From Gammaproteobacteria bacterium (GTDB lineage: Bacteria; Pseudomonadota; Gammaproteobacteria; Chromatiales; Chromatiaceae), in assembly GCA_024510845.1 (NCBI GenBank), contig JANEMA010000018.1, positions 1 to 33,686 on the forward strand: DNA of 33,686 nt, written 5' to 3'. Shown here in pieces: positions 10,764 through 17,618 of this stretch (position 1 is the first letter of the stretch; every line of letters begins with the position of its first letter). The translations under genes were made by a program, and so were the position numbers. The notes beneath the pieces were generated by a model. It had not been told where the DNA came from, searched no databases, and saw nothing but the letters and a program-made list of their open reading frames with translations.

Positions 10764-12740
10764 ATGAAATCGAGCCGGATATCTCTCTCGATGCTGTGGC
10801 TGGCCACGCTGCTGATTGCCCCTGCACTGTCCGCAGCCAACACCCCACTGCTGATGCCGGGCAAACAGGCGCTCTACCAGCGCATGCTGGTGGTACCCGG
10901 CGGCCGGCTGCACCAGACCCCCGAGGCAGGCGAGGGGCAACCCACCACGCCGTTTACCGCATATTACGTCTACGCGCGCAAGGATGGCTGGGTGCAGGTC
11001 GGCACCGACCGCCACGGCACTCTCGATGGCTGGCTGAAGACCGAAGACACCATTGCCTGGAACCAGGGCCTGACCGTGGCCTTCCGCGAACCCGGGGACC
11101 ACAACCGTGCCCTGCTGTTCCGCAGTGCCGCGGCGCTCGAGCAGGTCGCCAGCGACTCCGAACGCTATCAAAGCCTCTACCAGGCTGCGATCGAAGGACA
11201 TTCACTGCCCGACTCTCCAGTGGTGGCCATCCAGCCATCCGGCAAGTTGGACATCCGCAAGGACTTCTACCTGGTGCCCATCCTCGAACATCGCGACACC
11301 TACCTTGGCAACGAGCAGGCACGCATGCTCAGGGTTGCCAGCGTGCCTCTTCAGAACCCGCAACCGAAACCCACCGAAGAACCCGAGAAGGACATGCATC
11401 GAGCAGCCGGGATGCCCGGTTACAACGCCGGCCTGGTATTCGTGATCGACTCCACCCTGTCGATGGGCCCCTATATCGACCGGACCCGCGAGGCCGTGAT
11501 GAAGATCTACGATGCACTGGGTGACGCAGGCCTGCTGGGCAATGCTGACTTCGGCCTGGTCGCCTTCCGCGACAACCCGAAGGCAACACCGGGACTGAAA
11601 TACCTGGCCCGCACCTATGTCACCCTGGAGCAGGGACACAATCCCGGCACTTTCCTGCAACAGGTCAACACCTTGAAGGCGGCACAGATCTCCAGTCGGG
11701 ACTTTCGCGAAGATGCCTATGCCGGGGTACTCAAGGCCATCGAGGAGATGGACTGGAAAACCCATGCCGCACGCTATATCGTGCTGATCACCGACGCTCG
11801 CCCACGCGGACCCGACGACCCGCTCTCGATCACTGGCAAGAGTGCCGGGCAACTGCGTCGCCTGGCACACGAGAAGGGCATCGCCATCTTCGTGATGCAC
11901 CTGCTCACATCTGCCAATCAAGCCGACCACGCCGCAGCCGAACACACCTACCGCGAACTGTCCCGCTTCCCGGGCGTGGGCAGCCTGTACTACGGCGTAC
12001 CGACTGGCGACGTGGAAGAATTCGGCCATGCGCTCGATACCATCGCTGGCCAGATCACTCTGCAGGTACAGGTGGCAACCACCGGACGACAGCGCCCGGA
12101 CAAACCCGTGGTGAGGTCCGAACCAACCCCGCCAGACAACCCACGACTGGCCGAATTGAAAGACAAGATCACCAGGCTGGGTTACGCACTGCGCATGCGC
12201 TACCTGGAAAAGACCACAGGGGGCGGCATCCCACGGGTGTTCAACGCCTGGCTGCTGGACCATGACATCGCACACCCCGAGAAACGCACCCTGGACGTGC
12301 AGGTGCTGTTGACCCGAGACCAGCTCTCTGACCTGCACGACATCCTGCGCCAAGTGCTGGCGACCGCCGAAGAAGGCCTGCTGTCGCCGGACAACTTCCT
12401 GAACGAGCTCAAGAGCTTGGCGGCTACCATTGCGCGTGATCCCGGGCAGCTCGGCGAGACCACCGCCACCACTGCTGGCAAGGGCAACAGCCTGGCCGAC
12501 ATGGGATTCATACGCGAGTACATCGAGGATCTTCCCTACACCGGCGAGGTGATGAACCTGTCACTGGACGATTGGGAGTCCTGGCCGGCACGCGAACAGA
12601 TCGCCTTCCTGCAGCGACTGGAAGACAAGATCGCCTATTACAGCGCCCTGCACGACCACACCGACCTCTGGGTGAGCCTGGATGGCGGACCGGTGGACGG
12701 CGACTCGGTGTTTCCCGTACCACTGGAAATGCTGCCCTGA
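10764..12740 (+). CDS. Secreted SH3-like/VWA protein resembling the C-terminal half of PpkA
   Basis: A 658-residue exported protein. Residues 1-24 form a signal peptide ending ALSA. Residues 28-110 look like a bacterial SH3 domain (LMPGKQALYQR, then PFTAYYVYARKDGWVQVG). A von Willebrand A domain covers roughly 222-420: VFVIDSTLSMGPYIDRTREA holds a MIDAS variant D229-S-T-L-S233, with LVAFRD and VLITDARPRGP supplying the other metal-site loops. The last 200 residues are helical and unassigned. The MPGKQALYQR and ID-T-SMGPYIDRTREA signatures match my recollection of the region after the membrane segment of PpkA, the Ser/Thr kinase of type VI secretion regulation; no kinase domain is present here. 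An upstream GGAAG within the previous gene can serve as ribosome site. Confidence 0.85.
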   Translation: MKSSRISLSMLWLATLLIAPALSAANTPLLMPGKQALYQRMLVVPGGRLHQTPEAGEGQPTTPFTAYYVYARKDGWVQVGTDRHGTLDGWLKTEDTIAWNQGLTVAFREPGDHNRALLFRSAAALEQVASDSERYQSLYQAAIEGHSLPDSPVVAIQPSGKLDIRKDFYLVPILEHRDTYLGNEQARMLRVASVPLQNPQPKPTEEPEKDMHRAAGMPGYNAGLVFVIDSTLSMGPYIDRTREAVMKIYDALGDAGLLGNADFGLVAFRDNPKATPGLKYLARTYVTLEQGHNPGTFLQQVNTLKAAQISSRDFREDAYAGVLKAIEEMDWKTHAARYIVLITDARPRGPDDPLSITGKSAGQLRRLAHEKGIAIFVMHLLTSANQADHAAAEHTYRELSRFPGVGSLYYGVPTGDVEEFGHALDTIAGQITLQVQVATTGRQRPDKPVVRSEPTPPDNPRLAELKDKITRLGYALRMRYLEKTTGGGIPRVFNAWLLDHDIAHPEKRTLDVQVLLTRDQLSDLHDILRQVLATAEEGLLSPDNFLNELKSLAATIARDPGQLGETTATTAGKGNSLADMGFIREYIEDLPYTGEVMNLSLDDWESWPAREQIAFLQRLEDKIAYYSALHDHTDLWVSLDGGPVDGDSVFPVPLEMLP

Positions 12741-12752
12741 TTCGGGCGGATC

Positions 12753-12965
12753 AACCACAAGGAACACGAAGGTTTTTCAATCGCCTCTGCACTCTTTGCG
12801 CAGGACCAGACTCCGGACTGTTCCCCGGGCAGGCAAGTCGGGGAACAGCCATCGGTGCCATGGCGTCTTCTCTCCTGGGGCTGGCAGGGGTCCGGGCCAT
12901 CCTGGCCCCCGGAGACCTTGGCATCCTCGGCAGTTGCACCAGGAATCCTTGTGTACCTTGTGGCG
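12753..12965. repeat. Inverted pair of 9-base-period repeats, copy 3
   Basis: The left arm at 12756-12773 has CACAAGGAA CACGAAGGT. The right arm at 12945-12965, read on the minus strand, has CACAAGGTA CACAAGGAT. Between them is a perfect 10-base hairpin CTGTTCCCCG / CGGGGAACAG (12818-12848, loop 11) and a weaker inverted repeat TCTCCTGGGG / CCCCGGAGA. The pair separates the convergent VWA and tautomerase genes. Confidence 0.78.
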
Positions 12966-12985
12966 AATCCTCCACGCACGGCTTC

Positions 12986-13324
12986 TCAGAAGGTCACACC
13001 GTTCCAGCCCCAGAGATGGCGCGGGGCGTCACTGAACTCGATGTAGATCCGCTCGGCGGGCACCCCCAGTTGTTCGTCGATCAGGCGACAGAGAACAGCA
13101 GAGAATTCGGCGGTACGCTCCTCTGGCAGGCCAATGCTCTTGAGTTCGAGATAAGCCAGCGGTTCAGTACTCCCAGCGAGACTCATAGTCAGATCGGCAT
13201 GCAGTTCCACCATCACATAACGCTCTGGCTTGCCCAGCATTGCAGCCACAACCTGAGATGTGGCCTGCAGGGCCGCTTCGGTGTTCTCGACGATGCAGTT
13301 GGTGCTGATCCTCAACAACGGCAC
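12986..13324 (-). CDS. MIF-family tautomerase
   Basis: A small cytoplasmic protein of 112 residues in the macrophage migration inhibitory factor/phenylpyruvate tautomerase family. The open frame extends upstream, but a GTG at 13324, six bases after a GAGGAG ribosome site, puts proline at position 2. Removal of the initiator Met would expose the catalytic N-terminal Pro of this superfamily. The core RYVMVELHADLTMSLAGSTEPLAYLELKSIG (key parts YVMVELH and AYLELKSIG) and the C-terminal IYIEFSDAPRHLWGWNGVTF (key part RIYIEFSD) match MIF-like proteins, with W/N-G-F at the end. The physiological substrate is unknown. It lies on the opposite strand inside the VWA-ABC module. Confidence 0.88.
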   Translation of the reverse strand: MPLLRISTNCIVENTEAALQATSQVVAAMLGKPERYVMVELHADLTMSLAGSTEPLAYLELKSIGLPEERTAEFSAVLCRLIDEQLGVPAERIYIEFSDAPRHLWGWNGVTF

Positions 13325-13626
13325 GGTGCTCTCCTCCTCACTTAGCTGCAGCACGGCGGCCAATCAGGAGCGCCGGCGCAATGACATGGCTCGAATGCGA
13401 AATGCTATCAGTACTCCATATCTCACACACTCCCGCCGAGCGTTCTTCGCTTCGCCATGCCGCAGATCAGGCAAACATCCAGACCGGGAACAAGCTTCCT
13501 GCCTGTAGCGCTGCATCCTCGCCACAAACAGTCCGCACAGGGAAGTGTGGAACGAAGCGGGAATGGGTCCCATTTCCGCTTCCTCAAGGCGCATCAGGCA
13601 GTACAATAGCGCCCGACCAGACCATA
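13325..13626. other. Intergenic region before the ABC ATPase gene
   Basis: This 302-base region between the divergent tautomerase and ATPase genes contains no supported gene. A minus-strand open frame at 13364-13606 (80 residues, Cys- and Arg-rich) has no recognisable features. A TACAAT at about 13603-13608 could be a -10 for the ATPase, but no clear -35 accompanies it. An inverted repeat around GGGAATGGGTCCCATTTCC near 13558 may form a small hairpin. Confidence 0.3.
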
Positions 13627-14403
13627 GTGGACCGATCTGCCTTGAGCAATTTCCTCACCAGCCCTGGCCGTGACAGCGGCATCATCTACCACCTGCGTGA
13701 CGTGGTGCTGGACCGCGAGGCCCAGGGGATCTCCTTCTGCCTGAACGTGCCTTCGCTGCAGATCGCCCAGGGCGAGAAGATCGCACTGATCGGCGAATCG
13801 GGATGCGGCAAGTCGACCCTGCTCGATATCCTGTCCTTCATCGCCCAGCCGACCAGCATCGGTGCTTTCCGCTTCCGCCCGGATAACACAGGTGAACCCA
13901 TCGATGTGGGGACCTTCTGGAAGCACCGCCACCTCAACCGCCTCGGCGAACTCCGCAAACAACACATCGGCTATGTGATGCAGACCGGCGGCCTGCTTCC
14001 CTATCTCACGATACGCGAGAACATGAACCTCTCGCGCAGCGTGCTGGGGCTGAAGGAAGGCACGGTGATCAACGATCTGGCCCGTAAACTGGGAATCGCT
14101 CGTCACTTGGACAAACAGCCCGAAACCCTGTCGACCGGTGAACGCCAGCGCGTGGCCATCGGCCGGGCACTGGCGCACGAACCATCCATCGTGATCGCCG
14201 ACGAACCCACCGCCTCGGTCGATCCCTTTGCCGCAGAAAAGATCATGTCGCTGTTCCTCGGCCTGGCCGAGGAACGCAACATCACAGTGATCGTGGCCAG
14301 CCACGCCTGGCGGCACATCAAGCGTCTGGGGCTGCGCCGGCTCGCCCACCACACCCAACGCTCACCGGATGGGCGCACCACCGAGACGATCGTCAACGGA
14401 TAG
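13627..14403 (+). CDS. ABC transporter ATP-binding protein (TagT/LolD-like)
   Basis: An ATPase subunit of about 258 residues that would power the permease encoded four bases downstream. Walker A is GESGCGKST (56-64), the Q-loop lies in GYVMQTGGLLPYLTIREN, the signature is LSTGERQ (168-174), Walker B ends IVIADEPT (D192, E193) and the H-loop is SHAW (His226). The layout is that of the MacB/LolD/FtsE group, which does mechanotransmission or lipoprotein release rather than classical import. The start is uncertain: GTG 13627 and TTG 13642 both lack a good ribosome site, though the long upstream extension is unlikely to be protein. Pairing with an FtsX-like permease and a PpkA-like VWA protein suggests TagT of the type VI threonine-phosphorylation system; this is inference. 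Confidence 0.88.
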   Translation: MDRSALSNFLTSPGRDSGIIYHLRDVVLDREAQGISFCLNVPSLQIAQGEKIALIGESGCGKSTLLDILSFIAQPTSIGAFRFRPDNTGEPIDVGTFWKHRHLNRLGELRKQHIGYVMQTGGLLPYLTIRENMNLSRSVLGLKEGTVINDLARKLGIARHLDKQPETLSTGERQRVAIGRALAHEPSIVIADEPTASVDPFAAEKIMSLFLGLAEERNITVIVASHAWRHIKRLGLRRLAHHTQRSPDGRTTETIVNG

Positions 14404-14407
14404 ATTC

Positions 14408-15613
14408 ATGCATTTGCTCAAGATCCTTCGTCTGGCGAGCCGTGACTACTTCCACGAATGGCAGATATCCTGCTGCTTCGCACTGGCCCTGACGGCCGTG
14501 CTCGGTCCCATGCTGGTGTTGTTCGGACTCAAGTTCGGTATCATCGGCGGCATGCTCGAGCAGCTCATCGAGGACCCGACCAACCGCGAGATCCTCCCGG
14601 TAGGCAGTGGCCACCATGACATCGCCTGGCTGGATGCCCTGCGCAAGCGTCCGGATGTCGCCTTTCTGGAGCCACGCACCCGCTCGATCGCTGCCACCCT
14701 GCAACTGCGCTCCGGCAAGGCCGGACGCATCCTCAATGCCGAGATGATTCCTTCGGATCACAATGATCCGTTGCTACAAGGCCTGGGCATCACTCCCGAC
14801 AGCCTGTACCACATCGTGCTTTCGCACGGCGCCGCGCAGAAACTCAGGGTGCAGGCCGGCGATACCATCAGCGGTAGTCTGACACGGCGCTATCGGGGCC
14901 GGCGCGAGCGCGTGCATTTGCCTCTGGAAGTGGTCGCCGTGGCTCCCGAATCTGCCTTCGCGCGCGACGGCGCCTTCGTCGACCTGATACTGCTTGAGGC
15001 ACTGGAAGACTTCCGCGATGGCCACGCCGTGCCCGCCCTGGGCTGGAAGGGGGAACCACCGCCCGAGCAACGCAGTTACCCCGGCTTTCGCCTGTATGCA
15101 CGATCCATCTACGACGTGGCACCACTGAAAGCACTGCTCACCGAACAGGGTATCGACGTACGCACCCATGCCGCCAACATCGAACTGGTGATGAAGATGG
15201 ACCGCAACCTCAGCGCCATCTACTGGGCCATCGCCATCATCGGCCTGGTCGGCTTCTCGCTGTCACTCGGTGCCAGTCTGTGGGCCAACGTGGACCGCAA
15301 GCGCCGCGAGCTGTCAGTATTGCGCCTGGTCGGCTTCCGCACCGGTGACATCGTCTGGTTCCCCGTTGTGCAGGCCTTCTGTACTGCGGTATTCGGCTGG
15401 GGACTGGCGATCGTCGTCTATCGCGGTGTCGCCTGGGTCATCAACGACATGCTCTCCGACCAGCTCGCCGACGGCCAGCAAGTCTGCGCACTGCTGTCAG
15501 AGCACTACGCCTTGGCGCTGGGACTGACCGTGACCGCCGCAGTGCTCGCTGCTGCATTGGCAGGACTCCGATCGGCACGTATCGAACCTTCTGAAGGATT
15601 GCGGGAACGCTGA
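14408..15613 (+). CDS. FtsX/MacB-type ABC transporter permease (TagS-like)
   Basis: A 401-residue inner-membrane protein with the four-segment FtsX/MacB layout: one membrane helix near residues 20-42, a large periplasmic domain of about 230 residues, then three helices near 275-300 (AIYWAIAIIGLVGFSLSLG), 318-345 and 370-393. Between helices 2 and 3 lies the RKRRELSVLRLVGFRTGDI loop (key part RRELSVLRLVG), the coupling element of this permease class. The open frame begins earlier, but the ATG at 14408 follows the ATPase stop by four bases. The large periplasmic domain fits a partner in the periplasm, such as the exported VWA protein encoded in the same module. TagS is the best named analogue. 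Confidence 0.88.
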   Translation: MHLLKILRLASRDYFHEWQISCCFALALTAVLGPMLVLFGLKFGIIGGMLEQLIEDPTNREILPVGSGHHDIAWLDALRKRPDVAFLEPRTRSIAATLQLRSGKAGRILNAEMIPSDHNDPLLQGLGITPDSLYHIVLSHGAAQKLRVQAGDTISGSLTRRYRGRRERVHLPLEVVAVAPESAFARDGAFVDLILLEALEDFRDGHAVPALGWKGEPPPEQRSYPGFRLYARSIYDVAPLKALLTEQGIDVRTHAANIELVMKMDRNLSAIYWAIAIIGLVGFSLSLGASLWANVDRKRRELSVLRLVGFRTGDIVWFPVVQAFCTAVFGWGLAIVVYRGVAWVINDMLSDQLADGQQVCALLSEHYALALGLTVTAAVLAAALAGLRSARIEPSEGLRER

Positions 15614-15807
15614 CACGACTTCGAGGCTGACACCATCCTTCGCCAGCTCGCGAGTGCAGGCCTGGGCGTAACGGCAGCAGGCCCATTGCGGGCCACACAT
15701 GATCCAGTGGTGCCGGCTTGAACTGAACAGGCGACAATGAAGGCCATCAGCACCAGCACGGTGAGCAGTCCGTACAGTTTGAGTGCCTGTTCGAGCTCCT
15801 TGTCCAT
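15505..15807 (-). CDS. Possible small single-pass membrane protein
   Basis: An open frame of 100 residues starts ten bases after the stop of the HAD phosphatase gene on the same strand. Its first 30 residues look genuine: MDKELEQALKLYG is an amphipathic start, then LLTVLVLMAFIVACSV is a membrane helix. The rest is Arg/Ser/Ala-rich and runs 109 bases into the opposite-strand permease gene, so the true end may be earlier. Another frame of the same stretch gives a Cys-rich MCGPQWACCRYAQACTREL, so a frameshift joining the two is possible. No ribosome site is obvious. Confidence 0.35.
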   Translation of the reverse strand: MDKELEQALKLYGLLTVLVLMAFIVACSVQAGTTGSCVARNGPAAVTPRPALASWRRMVSASKSCQRSRNPSEGSIRADRSPANAAASTAAVTVSPSAKA

Positions 15808-15816
15808 GCCCGTTCT

Positions 15817-16524
15817 TCAATGATCATCCAGCAAGAGGGCCACGAGCGCGCACAAGTCGCTCACGGTATGATCGGGCGGAGGGAGATCCTCCGGCCAAAC
15901 CATGCCGTTGCGATTGACCCAAACTGTCTGCATGCCCATGCGTCGTGCCGCCTCGACATCACGATGTGGATCGTCACCGACATGCACCGCCCGCGACAGG
16001 GGAATACCGCTGACATCGGCAGCGGCATGAAACAACGCCGGGTCCGGCTTGGCCGCACCGACCTCCTCGGCCATGAAGGCATGATGGAAGCAGTCGGCCA
16101 GCGGGGTGTGCTCGATCTGTGCATTGCCGTTGCTCACTGCCACCAGCACGAAATACTCGCGCAAGGTGCGCAGAGCCTCTGCCACCTCGGGCCAGGGCGT
16201 AACCTTGTTGCGCTCGCGGCGAAATATGGCATTGGCCTGTTCGGCGATGGCCTCGTCCAACCCGTGCCGGCGAGCCAGATGCCGGTAGCCATGCAGGCGA
16301 ATGCCGGTGAGATCGTGCGCCCGGTACGGGTTCTCCCGTGCCACGCGGATGCGGTGCTCGCGCAGGCTGTCGATGTCGTAGCACTCGGCGATCACCGGCA
16401 CGGCCTCGCGGAACCAGTCGTGCACCGCCCTTTCGGCGGCCTGGATCACCGGCATGCAAGGCCAGAGGGTATCGTCCAGATCGAAGGTCAACAGTTGTAC
16501 CGGGTGCAACGACCAGTAACTCAT
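15817..16524 (-). CDS. HAD-superfamily phosphatase (YigB-like)
   Basis: A 235-residue cytoplasmic hydrolase of the haloacid dehalogenase superfamily. Motif I is FDLDDTLWP (nucleophile D15, acid D17), motif II is VAVSNGNA, the lysine lies in GAAKPDPALF, and the acidic motif is HVGDDPHRDVEAARRMGM (key part GDDPHRD). A helical cap sits between motifs I and II. YigB acts in E. coli as a flavin-pathway phosphatase; whether this one does is uncertain because HAD substrates are hard to predict. The ATG overlaps the amgK stop by four bases (ATGA), so the two are translationally coupled. That spot usually holds murU. Confidence 0.85.
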   Translation of the reverse strand: MSYWSLHPVQLLTFDLDDTLWPCMPVIQAAERAVHDWFREAVPVIAECYDIDSLREHRIRVARENPYRAHDLTGIRLHGYRHLARRHGLDEAIAEQANAIFRRERNKVTPWPEVAEALRTLREYFVLVAVSNGNAQIEHTPLADCFHHAFMAEEVGAAKPDPALFHAAADVSGIPLSRAVHVGDDPHRDVEAARRMGMQTVWVNRNGMVWPEDLPPPDHTVSDLCALVALLLDDH

Positions 16525-17489
16525 GCTGCCTGCAATACGGGCATCACCCGACGCTCGAGAAAACCAGCCAGCGGGGCCACCAGCGGACGCCGCTCGGACA
16601 CCGCGAGAATGTACTCCAGGGTGCGCGGGATATCACCCAGGTAACCCGACTTGCCGTCACGGCGGTACAGGCGGGCGAAGATGCCCGCTGCCTTCAGGTG
16701 GCGTTGCACACCCATCAGGTCAAACCATTCAGGCAGCCTCGCGCACTGCACCTCGTCCAGCACACCAGCATCCATCGCCGCCCCGGCATAATCGTTCAAC
16801 CAACCGGCAACCCGCTCATACGGCCAGGCGATGTAGCAGTCTCGCAGCAAAGAAACGAGGTCATAGGTGATCGGCCCGAGCACCGCATCCTGATGATCGA
16901 TCACGCCCGGCGAATCCGTGTCACAGACCAGCAGGTTACGCGAGTGGTAATCGCGGTGTACCAGCATCCGGGGCTGAGCCAGGACATTGTCGATCAAATG
17001 CTCGAACAGAGTATCGAGCATCCACCGTTCGGCCGGCGCCAACTTCAGATCCAGATGCACCTTCAGCAACCAGTCGGGAAACAGCGCCATCTCGCGGGAC
17101 AACAGGGCGCGATCATAGTTCGGCAGGCCCGAAGTATCGGCGCGCTGAATACGCAGCAGGGCGCCAATGGCCTCACCATAGAGCCGGTCGGCCGAAACCT
17201 CGTCGAGCTCGCCCAGATAGAGACGGTCGCCCAGATCCTCGAGCAGAAGGAAGCCTTGCTCGATATCCTGGGCATGGAGGTGCGGCACATGCACCCCTGC
17301 CTCCTTGAGCCGCCGGTTCACATCGACGAAAGGACGGCAATCCTCGTGCGCGGGCGGAGCATCCATGACAATGCGCGTTTCGCCGTCCGGCAGCAGCAAA
17401 CGGAAATAGCGACGGAAGCTGGCATCGGAGGATGCCGGTACCAGGCTGAATCCGGACAGGCCGCATCGCTCCTCGAGCCAATGATACAT
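16521..17489 (-). CDS. amgK: N-acetylmuramate/N-acetylglucosamine kinase
   Basis: AmgK phosphorylates the anomeric hydroxyl of MurNAc or GlcNAc in a cell-wall recycling route that bypasses the de novo pathway. The 322-residue protein has the aminoglycoside-phosphotransferase fold: a hinge near LLLEDLGDRLY, the catalytic loop LVHRDYHSRN with H178, D180 and N185, and the metal motif VIDHQDAVLGP. The ATG at 17489 was chosen because GAGAGG lies five bases before it; two upstream in-frame starts exist. It is divergent from lptD across 129 bases, as in pseudomonads. That gap has a small inverted repeat GCGCT-CACTGA-AGCGC and only weak promoter-like hexamers. The downstream partner is a HAD phosphatase, not murU. 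Confidence 0.9.
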   Translation of the reverse strand: MYHWLEERCGLSGFSLVPASSDASFRRYFRLLLPDGETRIVMDAPPAHEDCRPFVDVNRRLKEAGVHVPHLHAQDIEQGFLLLEDLGDRLYLGELDEVSADRLYGEAIGALLRIQRADTSGLPNYDRALLSREMALFPDWLLKVHLDLKLAPAERWMLDTLFEHLIDNVLAQPRMLVHRDYHSRNLLVCDTDSPGVIDHQDAVLGPITYDLVSLLRDCYIAWPYERVAGWLNDYAGAAMDAGVLDEVQCARLPEWFDLMGVQRHLKAAGIFARLYRRDGKSGYLGDIPRTLEYILAVSERRPLVAPLAGFLERRVMPVLQAA

Positions 17490-17618
17490 ATGCGCCTCTC
17501 TGCCAAGCATACCGATCCATACCGACATTGAAGAAAGCACCATTCTATGAGATTTTAGCGCTCACTGAAGCGCCAGGGGGCATACCTCCCGGCCCAAGCA
17601 TCTGGTAGAGCCCCAACC

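Noticed and set aside
13364..13606. 80-residue minus-strand frame before the ABC ATPase gene
   Set aside because: Cys- and Arg-rich, no ribosome site, no recognisable family; not enough to call a gene.
10103..15613. Complete type VI secretion locus
   Set aside because: None of the sheath, baseplate, ClpV, Hcp or VgrG genes is present; only the regulatory-type components resemble that system.
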